DNA from: an uncultured Altererythrobacter sp.
GTDB lineage: Bacteria; Pseudomonadota; Alphaproteobacteria; Sphingomonadales; Sphingomonadaceae
Direction of reading: 5' to 3'
DNA length: 15,035 bases
NCBI GenBank assembly: GCA_946886175.1
Contig: CAMPIA010000010.1
Span: 1-15,035, forward strand
The translations under genes were made by a program, and so were the position numbers. Below are positions 7,318-14,880 of the stretch, in pieces. The stretch's first letter is position 1. Each line of letters starts with the position of its first letter. The notes below the pieces were generated by a model. It saw only the letters and a list, made by a program, of their open reading frames with translations, made no database searches and was not told the DNA's origin.

Positions 7318-10300
7318 ATGGTCACCTACATCAAGTCCGATCTGGAATTTATCCTCAAGCAGATCGAGATCGCTGAAGCGCATGCTGCCGGCCAACCGCT
7401 CTATGGTCCCGGCGGACTGATCCCCTCGTACAACATTGCGTGGGGCCTGCGGACAGTGGACGGCACCTACAACCATCTCCTCCCCGGCCAGGAAAACTGG
7501 GGCGCTGCCGACCAACCCTTCCCCGAGGGACTCGGCACCGATTTTCGGCCGGCTGAAGCATTGCCTCCGGGCGCGCCGCCGATGCCGGTGCAGACGGATT
7601 ATTCGCCTTCGAACGATCCCAGCTCGATCGTGGTGGACAGCAGTGTCCGCACCATTTCCAACCTGATCGTCGACCAGACTCCTTCCAACGTGGCCGCGAC
7701 CCTCACCGCGCTGCAGCGCGCCGATATCATCTTGCCCCAAAATCAAATGGCAGCGGCGGTTGCCATCAAGGGCGCCTATGAGGCGATCGAGCCGCTGTTC
7801 GACGCGGTGACTGCGGCCGAAGTGGCCTTTCTGGAGGCTTCGACCTCGGCCGAAGCCAATCCGGGGGATCCCGCACTACAGGCCGCGCTCGCCGCTGCTC
7901 AGCAGGTCTTGACCGATGCGCAGGGGGCGCTGGCAGGCGGCGATGCGGCGCTGAACGCGCTGCTGGAAGCCGGCGGCGTCGAGCTGGACGGCGCCAATGT
8001 CGTGCTTCTGAATATCGCGCCGGACGAGGGCCTTTCGGCCTCGTTCAATTCATGGTTCACCCTGTTCGGCCAGTTTTTCGACCATGGTCTCGACCTGGTC
8101 GGCAAGGGCGGAAGCGGCACTGTCTACATCCCGCTGCAACCTGACGATCCGCTGTACGACCCCGCCAGCCAGACCAATTTCATGGTGCTCACGCGGGCCA
8201 CCGTCGGGGCGGGTGAAGACGGCGTCATGGGCACGGCGGACGACACGCGCCCGATCAACACGACAACCGCCTATGTCGATCAGAACCAGACCTACGCCTC
8301 GCACTCATCGCACCAGGTTTTTCTCCGCGAGTACGAGTTGAACGGCGATGGCGTGCCCGTGGCCACCGGTGAACTGATCCAGGGAAGCGCCGGCGGCATG
8401 GCGACATGGGCCGATCTGAAGGCGCAGGCCGCGTCGATGCTGGGCATCCTGCTGACCGATGTCGATGTCGGCAACGTGCCCCTGCTGGCGACCGACGAGT
8501 ATGGCAATTTCATTCGCGGGCCGAATGGTTTCCCGCAGGTGGTGATGGAAGGCGAGCCGCCGACGCTGGTCGAAGGCAACCCGGCAGCCCCCATCTCGGT
8601 CGTTGGCGCGGTCGGGATCGGCCACGCCTTCCTGGCCGATATCGCCCATAATGCGGTGCCCGACGGGCTGGAGGATGGCGACACCGAAGTCGGCGGCAAC
8701 ATCCCCGAAGACGGACAATACGACGATGAGCTGCTCGACGCCCACTTCGTTGCCGGCGATGGCCGCGCAAACGAGAATGTCGGCCTGACGGCTGTTCACC
8801 ACGTCTTCCACGCAGAACATAACCGGCTGGTCGAACACACCAAGGAGGTAGTGCTGGCCACCGGGGATGCGGAATTCATCGCCCAATGGATGCTGCCCGA
8901 CGGATCATGGAATGGCGAACGGCTGTTCCAGGCGGCCAAGTTCGGCACGGAAATGCAATACCAGCACCTCGTGTTCGAGGAATTTGCCCGCAAGGTGCAG
9001 CCCGGGATCAATACCTTCCTGGTGCCGGACGGCTTCGACACGACGCTCGACCCCTCCATCGTCGGTGAATTTGCGCATGTGGTCTATCGCTTCGGACATT
9101 CGATGCTGACGGAATCGATCGACCGCTATGACGCTGATCTCAATGCCAATCACATCGGCCTCATAGAGGGCTTTCTCAATCCGCTGCAGTTCCAGAACGG
9201 CGGCACGGGCGCGATGGTGGATGCCGATGTCGCGGCGGGCGCGATCATTCGCGGCATGACACGGCAGGTCGGCAACGAGATCGACGAGTTCGTCACCGGT
9301 GCATTGCGCAACAACCTGCTCGGGCTGCCGCTCGATCTCGCGACCATCAACCTGGCCCGCGGCCGCGATACCGGTGTTCCGGGGCTGAACGAGGTCCGGC
9401 GGCAATTCTACGAAGCCAGCAACCAGAACATCCTGCTGAAGCCGTATCTGAGCTGGGTCGACTATGCAGGCCATCTGAAGAACGAAGCGTCGATCATCAA
9501 CTTCATCGCCGCCTATGGCACGCATACGCTGATCACCAGCCAGACGACGCTGGAAGGCAAGCGGGATGCGGCGCTGACCATCATCACCGGCGCTTCGACC
9601 GGCGGGCTGGAAGTGCCGACCGATGCGATCGATTTCCTCAACGGCTTGGGTGAATATGCCGACGATCTGGGCGGGCTGAGCAATGTCGATCTGTGGATCG
9701 GCGGCCTGGCCGAAGAGATCATGCCCTTTGGCGGCATGCTCGGCTCGACCTTCGCCTACGTGTTCGAGATCCAGCTCGAAGCGCTGCAAAGCGGTGATCG
9801 GTTCTACTACCTGCAACGGCTCGACGGTCTGCATCTGTTCGGCGAGATGGAGAACAATTCCTTCGCCTCGATGATTATGCGCAACACCGATGCGACGCAT
9901 CTCCCGTCCGACGTGTTCTCTACTCCCGGTCTTATCCTGGAAGTCGACCAGAGCCGGCAGTTCAACGACTCCAACGGCGACGGGGTGCTCGACAGCCTCG
10001 ATCCGGTCGGGAGTTCGCTGCTGACGCCGCTGGTCATCCGGAACGATCCGGGAACCGTGGGGCCGGACTCGCACTACCTGCGCTACACCGGCGGCGACCA
10101 TGTCGTCCTCGGCGGCACCGATCCTGGCAATGCGGTCAACCCGTCGGGCAACGACACCCTGGTTGGCGGCATCGGCGACGATACGCTCTACGGCGACGGC
10201 GGTGCCGACCGGCTCGACGGCGGGTTCGGCAACGACATCATCAACGGCGGCGACGGCGACGACATCATCGTCGACGCGGGCGGCGACGACAACATCAAGG

Positions 10301-12903
10301 GCGGCACCGGCAACGATGTCATCCATGCCGGACCGGGGCTCGATCTGGTGCTGGCCGGCGCCGGGCAGGACTTCGTCTTCCTCGGCACCGACGAGGGCAG
10401 CGAGGTGTTCGCCGGTGAAGGCAACGACTTCATCTACGGCAACAAGAACGCCGAACGCATCCTGGGCAACGAGGGCAACGACTGGATCGAAACCGGCACC
10501 TTCGACGGCGCCCCCGGCGACAACTTCGACGAAGTCTTCGCCCAGGACGGCGTCGATGGACACGACGTGTTCCTCGGAGACGGCGGCTTCGACGAGTTCA
10601 TCGGTGAAGGCGGCGACGACATCATGGTCGGCAGCCTCGGTCGCGGGAAGATGGTCGGGATGTCCGGCTTCGACTGGGCGACCTACAAGGACCACGAATT
10701 CGGGGTCAACGCCGACCTCTCGCTACCGATCATCTTCGACGAAAGTCCGATCATCCCTCCGAACACGACAGCCGACGGTTATGAATCGGTCGAAGGTCTG
10801 TCGGGCACGGTGTTCGATGATGTCCTGCGCGGCAGCGACGACGACGCGGCGGCGATGTTGCCGACCGCCCAAGGCGGGGCAGGCGGCTATCGCGGCAGCG
10901 CGCTCGACGCCGACGGCATCGCCCGCATCGCCGGGCTGCAGGAACTGCTCGGCGAGGGAGTAACCTCGTTCGCGGTGGGCGACATCATCCTCGGCGGTGG
11001 CGGCAGCGACACCATCCAGGGCGGCGGCGGTGACGACATCATCGACGGCGACAAGTGGCTGGACGTTCAGATCGGCGTGTTCGCGCCGGGCGATACCGAC
11101 CACAGCGGGGCCCCGCTCGAACTGCATGACAGCATGACTACACTGGCCGCGCGCATGTTCTCAGGCGCGATCAATCCGGGCCAGCTCTCCATCGTACGAC
11201 AGATTCGTCAAACCGATGGCGCCGACGAAGATGACACCGCCGTCTTCATCGGCAACTTCGAGGACTACGCTATCAGCTTCGAAGACGACGGCGCGGTCGT
11301 CATAACCGACCTGGTCGGAGATGAAGGGACAGACCGCCTCTTCAACATGGAATGGGCCCAGTTCGCGGACCAACTTGTCAACATAGTCCCCGACACGCCT
11401 GCTACGGGTGAGCCGGCAATCAGCGATACGACGCCGACGGAAGGGAGCGTTCTGACCGCCTCGCCGGGAACTATCGCCGATGCAGATGGCCTCACCACCG
11501 CCACGTTTGAATACCAGTGGCAGGTCCTGGCCGCCGGGGTGTGGACGAACATCGTTGGCGCGACGAACGCCAACTTCGTTCCGACGCAGTCTCAGGTGAA
11601 CCAGCAGGTTCGGGTGATGGCGACGTTCATCGACGACCTCGGAACGGCGTACTCGCTCGTATCGCAGCCAACGGCGGTGGTCGGCGATCTCTACGTCGGC
11701 ACCAATGCGGCCAACGTCTTCAACGGCACCGAGGGGGCGGACAACGCCTCCGCGCTGGGAGGGAACGACACGCTCAACGGCAACGGCGGCGACGATATCC
11801 TGAATGGCGGCAACGGTTCCGACAGGATCGACGGTGGCGCCGGCGCCGACGCGATGAACGGGGGCGCCGGGTCGGACACGTACGTGGTGGACAGCACGCT
11901 CGACACGGTCGTCGAACTCGCCGGTCAGGGTACCGACACGGTCGAGACGGCCCTCAATGCCTACACCGTAGGCGCCAACGTCGAACACCTGACTTTCATC
12001 GGAACGGGTGATTTCTCGGGCACCGGCAATACCGCGGCCAATACCATCACCGGCGGCGCCGGCAACGATACGCTCGATGGTGCGGTTGGTGCCGACAGGC
12101 TGGTTGGCGGGTTGGGCGACGACACCTACGTGGTCGATAACACCGGGGACGTCGTGGTCGAGGCAGCGGGGGCGGGCATCGATACGATCCTGACATCGGT
12201 TACCGACACCGCAAACGCCAACGTAGAGAATCTGACGCTCACCGGCGCGGCCAACGTCAACGGCACCGGGAACGGGCTCGCCAATACGCTAACGGGCAAT
12301 GGCGGGAACAACCAGCTGAGCGGATTGGGCGGTAACGATACGCTCAACGGCGGGCTGGGAGGCGACACGCTGCTTGGAGGCGCCGGCGCGGATGCGTTGA
12401 ACGGTGAAGATGGCGCCGACACGCTCGATGGTGGCGGCGACAACGACACGCTCAACGGTGGGATCGGGGGCGACACCTTGCTCGGCGGCGGAGGAAACGA
12501 TGCGCTGAATGGTGACGACGGCGCCGATGCGCTCGACGGTGGAGCCGGTAACGACACACTCAACGGCGGCGAGGGCAACGACACCCTTACCGGTGCCGCC
12601 GGTAACGACGCTTACGTCGGCGGCGGCGGCAACGATCTCATGATCGGCGGTGCCGGCAACGACTTCTTCCTCTTCGATACCGGCTCGGGCAACGACACGG
12701 TCACCGGCTTCGACTCCAACCCCGCTGGCGGCCAGGATCTACTCGACATCTCCGCGCTCGGGATCACCGCTGCGACCTTCGCCGCGTCGGTCTCGATCGT
12801 CCAGTCGGGCGCCAATACCGTGGTGACCATCGGGGACAGCTCGATCACTCTCATCGGGGTGCAGCCAACGGTTCTTACGCAGGATGACTTCATCCTGGGG
12901 TAA
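7318..12903 (+). CDS. Secreted RTX animal-type haem peroxidase (MopA/PehA-like)
   Basis: A 1861-residue protein joining an animal haem peroxidase domain (about 225-860) to calcium-binding RTX repeats. The haem-site residues of the myeloperoxidase family all seem present: distal Gln252 and His256 with Asp255 (FGQFFDH), Arg483 and the possible haem-linking Glu486 (GRANEN), proximal His594 (YRFGHS) and its partner Asn678 (INLARGRD). Asp-rich loops at 301-310 and 884-892 (DSNGDGVLD) look like extra calcium sites. RTX blocks follow at about 944-1103, 1219-1245, 1481-1520 and 1661-1795, with an Ig-like domain at about 1362-1457 between them. There is no signal peptide; the acidic, hydrophobic tail ending DDFILG fits a type I secretion signal, and the neighbouring transporter genes would export it. 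The ATG follows GGAGAAG. It is expected to use hydrogen peroxide outside the cell. Relatives include Mn(II)-oxidising MopA proteins, but the substrate here is unknown. Confidence 0.95.
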   Translation: MVTYIKSDLEFILKQIEIAEAHAAGQPLYGPGGLIPSYNIAWGLRTVDGTYNHLLPGQENWGAADQPFPEGLGTDFRPAEALPPGAPPMPVQTDYSPSNDPSSIVVDSSVRTISNLIVDQTPSNVAATLTALQRADIILPQNQMAAAVAIKGAYEAIEPLFDAVTAAEVAFLEASTSAEANPGDPALQAALAAAQQVLTDAQGALAGGDAALNALLEAGGVELDGANVVLLNIAPDEGLSASFNSWFTLFGQFFDHGLDLVGKGGSGTVYIPLQPDDPLYDPASQTNFMVLTRATVGAGEDGVMGTADDTRPINTTTAYVDQNQTYASHSSHQVFLREYELNGDGVPVATGELIQGSAGGMATWADLKAQAASMLGILLTDVDVGNVPLLATDEYGNFIRGPNGFPQVVMEGEPPTLVEGNPAAPISVVGAVGIGHAFLADIAHNAVPDGLEDGDTEVGGNIPEDGQYDDELLDAHFVAGDGRANENVGLTAVHHVFHAEHNRLVEHTKEVVLATGDAEFIAQWMLPDGSWNGERLFQAAKFGTEMQYQHLVFEEFARKVQPGINTFLVPDGFDTTLDPSIVGEFAHVVYRFGHSMLTESIDRYDADLNANHIGLIEGFLNPLQFQNGGTGAMVDADVAAGAIIRGMTRQVGNEIDEFVTGALRNNLLGLPLDLATINLARGRDTGVPGLNEVRRQFYEASNQNILLKPYLSWVDYAGHLKNEASIINFIAAYGTHTLITSQTTLEGKRDAALTIITGASTGGLEVPTDAIDFLNGLGEYADDLGGLSNVDLWIGGLAEEIMPFGGMLGSTFAYVFEIQLEALQSGDRFYYLQRLDGLHLFGEMENNSFASMIMRNTDATHLPSDVFSTPGLILEVDQSRQFNDSNGDGVLDSLDPVGSSLLTPLVIRNDPGTVGPDSHYLRYTGGDHVVLGGTDPGNAVNPSGNDTLVGGIGDDTLYGDGGADRLDGGFGNDIINGGDGDDIIVDAGGDDNIKGGTGNDVIHAGPGLDLVLAGAGQDFVFLGTDEGSEVFAGEGNDFIYGNKNAERILGNEGNDWIETGTFDGAPGDNFDEVFAQDGVDGHDVFLGDGGFDEFIGEGGDDIMVGSLGRGKMVGMSGFDWATYKDHEFGVNADLSLPIIFDESPIIPPNTTADGYESVEGLSGTVFDDVLRGSDDDAAAMLPTAQGGAGGYRGSALDADGIARIAGLQELLGEGVTSFAVGDIILGGGGSDTIQGGGGDDIIDGDKWLDVQIGVFAPGDTDHSGAPLELHDSMTTLAARMFSGAINPGQLSIVRQIRQTDGADEDDTAVFIGNFEDYAISFEDDGAVVITDLVGDEGTDRLFNMEWAQFADQLVNIVPDTPATGEPAISDTTPTEGSVLTASPGTIADADGLTTATFEYQWQVLAAGVWTNIVGATNANFVPTQSQVNQQVRVMATFIDDLGTAYSLVSQPTAVVGDLYVGTNAANVFNGTEGADNASALGGNDTLNGNGGDDILNGGNGSDRIDGGAGADAMNGGAGSDTYVVDSTLDTVVELAGQGTDTVETALNAYTVGANVEHLTFIGTGDFSGTGNTAANTITGGAGNDTLDGAVGADRLVGGLGDDTYVVDNTGDVVVEAAGAGIDTILTSVTDTANANVENLTLTGAANVNGTGNGLANTLTGNGGNNQLSGLGGNDTLNGGLGGDTLLGGAGADALNGEDGADTLDGGGDNDTLNGGIGGDTLLGGGGNDALNGDDGADALDGGAGNDTLNGGEGNDTLTGAAGNDAYVGGGGNDLMIGGAGNDFFLFDTGSGNDTVTGFDSNPAGGQDLLDISALGITAATFAASVSIVQSGANTVVTIGDSSITLIGVQPTVLTQDDFILG
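10147..10626 (+). repeat. First RTX calcium-binding repeat block of the peroxidase
   Basis: Codons 944-1103 carry repeated GGxGxDxUx-type nonapeptides (for example GGIGDDTLY, GGFGNDIIN, GGTGNDVIH). They form parallel beta-rolls that fold on binding calcium outside the cell. Spacing is regular up to about residue 1005, then looser through 1103, where insertions separate single units. Confidence 0.85.
11401..11691 (+). other. Ig-like domain between the RTX blocks
   Basis: Codons 1362-1458 contain no RTX repeats and instead read like a bacterial Ig-like beta-sandwich: PTEGSVLTASPGTIADADGL, then FEYQWQV and QQVRVMATFIDDLGT. The YQWQ motif with a following NFVPTQSQV segment is common in repeat adhesins. 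It may be a spacer or a ligand-binding module. Domain type is judged by eye. Confidence 0.55.
11875..12300 (+). repeat. Two copies of an ~82-residue RTX-associated module
   Basis: Codons 1520-1580 and 1602-1661 repeat the same pattern, 82 residues apart: DTYVVD, then VVE-A-G-GTDT, then a NVE(H/N)LT segment, then GTGN-AN-(I/L)TG. This unit is frequent in large type I-secreted calcium-binding proteins and adhesins. RTX nonapeptides join the two copies. The copies have diverged in sequence, so the duplication is not very recent. Confidence 0.7.
12334..12549 (+). repeat. Tandem 36-residue higher-order RTX repeat (two copies)
   Basis: Codons 1673-1708 and 1709-1744 are two 108-bp tandem units. 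Each contains four nonapeptides in the same order: NDTLNGG-G, GDTLLGG-G, a -DALNG-DG unit and AD-LDGG. Only a few residues differ between copies, and a third partial copy starts at 1745 (NDTLNGG). This points to a local duplication of a four-repeat block. Confidence 0.8.
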
Positions 12904-13194
12904 GGGCCACCCCCCCGCCTCGCCCCGACGGGCAGAGCTGGATCCGGACACGTCCGGATCCAGCTCTGATGCTTGGGCCCGACCGCGCCCATTCCTCAGC
13001 TCAGTTCACCTATCACTGTGGTCTTGCCAACAGGCTGCGCGCAGTTCGCAGCGGAGGATCCGGCTTGTATTGAACGGCGTGGCCGAAATTGCGGCCCGGT
13101 GGGATAGAGGTTTTCGCCTCCGCGGCGATGCTCTTCGCGCCTCGTCTTCAGAAAATCCTTGCTCTCGGGCGTCTGCTCGCGCACCCATGCTGAC
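12904..13194. other. Intergenic region after the peroxidase gene
   Basis: These 291 bases hold a strong hairpin near the left end (12933-12968). The rest contains no RNA gene, no insertion sequence and no convincing promoter. Small open frames occur on both strands, but none has a ribosome site or recognisable protein. The promoter of the acyl-CoA ligase should lie here, but I cannot place it. Confidence 0.5.
12933..12968. terminator. 16-bp perfect hairpin after the peroxidase gene
   Basis: CAGAGCTGGATCCGGA (12933-12948) is the exact reverse complement of TCCGGATCCAGCTCTG (12953-12968), with the 4-base loop CACG. It starts 30 bases after the peroxidase stop. Stem strength and position fit a transcript end or an mRNA-stabilising hairpin. 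There is no T-run after it, so it is not a textbook rho-independent terminator. Confidence 0.6.
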
Positions 13195-14865
13195 ATGGAT
13201 GTAAGTAAGGTTCCGTATCAGCATCCCCTTGCGTGGGACACACGGTTCGAGCCGGTCGCTCTGCCCGAACTGTTCGCGCGTTCGGCCCGGCGCGCGCCCA
13301 CCGCGCCGCTGGTCGATTTTCTCGGCCGGGTCTATTCCTATTCCGAGCTCCATGCCGAGGCGCAGCGGTTCGCGGCGGGTCTCCAGGCGCTCGGCATCGC
13401 GCGCGGCGACCGTGTCGGCCTGTTCCTCCCCAATGTGCCGATCTACATTCCGGCCTACTACGGCGCGATGATGGCAGGCGCGGTGGTGGTGAACTTCTCG
13501 CCGCTCTACACGGTCGAGGAACTGACCCAGCAGGTCGAGGATTCGGGCGCGCGGCTGCTCGTCACGATCGACGTGGCGAGCCTGCTGCCGACCGCGCTCA
13601 GGGTGCTCGACGCATCGCCGCTCGAAACGCTGGTCGTGGGCCGCCTGGGCGAGATGCTGTCGTGGCCCAAGCGGATCGCGCTGGGGCTGCTCGGCCGCAA
13701 GAGCCTGGCGCCGATCCCCGGCCGGCCCGACGTGCGCGAGTGGCGCCACACACTCGCTGCTAACGAGCCCGCCCCGGTCGCGCTCTCGGCAGCCGACCTC
13801 GCGCTGCTCCAGTACACCGGCGGCACCACCGGTATGCCCAAGGGGGCGATGCTCACCCACGCCAATCTTGCGGTCAACGCGATGCAGGTCGACGCGATCG
13901 ATCCGTTCGACGACACCGAGCCCGACGTGATCATGGGCGCGCTGCCGCTGTTCCATGTCTTCGCCAACACTTGCGTGCTCAACCGCACCGTCGCCAAGGG
14001 CGGGTGCATCGCGATGGTCCCGCGGTTCGAGCCCAAGCAGGTGCTGAAGACGATCGCGCGCGCGCGCGTCACCGGGTTTCCCGGCGTGCCGACGATGTTC
14101 CAGGCGCTGCTCGACCACCCCGACATCGCGAAAACCGATTTCTCTTCGCTCAGGATCGCAATTTCGGGCGGTGCGGCGCTGCCGGCGCCCGCGCGCGAGA
14201 AGTTCGAGGCGGCGAGCGGCGCGCGGCTGGTCGAGGGATACGGACTGACCGAGAGCGCGGGAGTGGTCTCGACCAATCCCTACGTCGGGCTGCGCAAGCC
14301 CGGCACGATCGGGCAGGTGATCCCGCAGACCCGGGTCATGCTGCTCGACAAGGAGGACCCGACCCGGCCCGCGCCCGAGGGCGAACCGGGCGAACTGGTG
14401 ATCGCCGGGCCGCAGGTCATGCAGGGTTACTGGAACCGCCCCGACGCCGCCGCGCACGCCTTCGCCAGGATCGGCGATACCTATTGGTTGCGCACCGGCG
14501 ACGTGGCGGAGATCGACGAGGACGGGTTCATCGCGATCGTCGACCGGATCAAGGACATGATCTCGGTCGGCGGGTTCAAGGTCTTCCCGAGCCAGGTCGA
14601 GAACGTCCTGCTCGAGCATCCGGCGGTCAAGGAAGCGCTCGTGCTCGGGGCGCCCGACGCGTATCTGGGCGAAACGCCCCGCGCCTACGTCACATTGCAG
14701 GAAGACGCCGTGGCCGAGGCGGAAGAGCTGCGTGGCTGGCTCAACCCGCGCGTCGGCAAGCACGAGCGCGTGTCGGGCGTGGTGATCCGCGACGAGCTGC
14801 CCAAGACGATGATCGGCAAGCTCGACCGCAAGGCGCTGCGGATGGAAGTGCTCGCGGCGGGCTGA
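13195..14865 (+). CDS. Acyl-CoA ligase (FadD-like AMP-binding enzyme)
   Basis: A 556-residue member of the ANL superfamily that activates a carboxylic acid with ATP to an acyl-AMP and transfers it to coenzyme A, most likely a long-chain fatty acid for beta-oxidation or lipid synthesis. The core motifs are intact: the phosphate loop YTGGTTGMPKG (207-217), EGYGLTES (347-354), the ribose-binding region WLRTGD (431-436), the hinge Asp450-Arg451 followed by IKDMISVGGFKVFP (452-465), and the C-terminal catalytic lysine Lys542 in IGKLDRKAL. Length is typical of bacterial FadD. The ATG at 13195 is preferred because the conserved N-terminus (PLAWDTRFEP) follows closely; an in-frame TTG at 13159 would add 12 residues without homologous appearance. 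No clear ribosome site is seen. It is separated from the peroxidase by a hairpin and has no evident link to it. The exact chain-length preference cannot be inferred. Confidence 0.93.
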   Translation: MDVSKVPYQHPLAWDTRFEPVALPELFARSARRAPTAPLVDFLGRVYSYSELHAEAQRFAAGLQALGIARGDRVGLFLPNVPIYIPAYYGAMMAGAVVVNFSPLYTVEELTQQVEDSGARLLVTIDVASLLPTALRVLDASPLETLVVGRLGEMLSWPKRIALGLLGRKSLAPIPGRPDVREWRHTLAANEPAPVALSAADLALLQYTGGTTGMPKGAMLTHANLAVNAMQVDAIDPFDDTEPDVIMGALPLFHVFANTCVLNRTVAKGGCIAMVPRFEPKQVLKTIARARVTGFPGVPTMFQALLDHPDIAKTDFSSLRIAISGGAALPAPAREKFEAASGARLVEGYGLTESAGVVSTNPYVGLRKPGTIGQVIPQTRVMLLDKEDPTRPAPEGEPGELVIAGPQVMQGYWNRPDAAAHAFARIGDTYWLRTGDVAEIDEDGFIAIVDRIKDMISVGGFKVFPSQVENVLLEHPAVKEALVLGAPDAYLGETPRAYVTLQEDAVAEAEELRGWLNPRVGKHERVSGVVIRDELPKTMIGKLDRKALRMEVLAAG

Positions 14866-14880
14866 CCGCCCGCCCGAACC

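Noticed and set aside
7235..7420. A possible upstream short reading frame starting at ATG 7235 in the peroxidase leader
   Set aside because: It runs out of frame through the peroxidase start into codons for the real protein, has no ribosome site and resembles nothing known.
8905..10695. A 596-codon open frame antisense to the peroxidase gene
   Set aside because: High-GC coding sequence with repeated Gly/Asp codons leaves the opposite strand free of stops. The translation is compositionally odd, has no recognisable domain and overlaps the conserved peroxidase core.
10147..12702. Tandem repeats considered as a CRISPR array or DNA-level satellite
   Set aside because: The repeats keep the reading frame, encode Gly/Asp nonapeptides and vary at synonymous positions, so they are protein repeats.
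12996..13196. A 66-codon minus-strand frame in the intergenic region before the acyl-CoA ligase
   Set aside because: No ribosome site, no family resemblance, and its start overlaps the ligase ATG on the other strand. It cannot be supported from sequence alone.
13006..14763. A 585-codon open frame antisense to the acyl-CoA ligase
   Set aside because: It is the complement of a gene with all its catalytic motifs; the product is rich in Arg, His and Asp, as expected for an antisense shadow.
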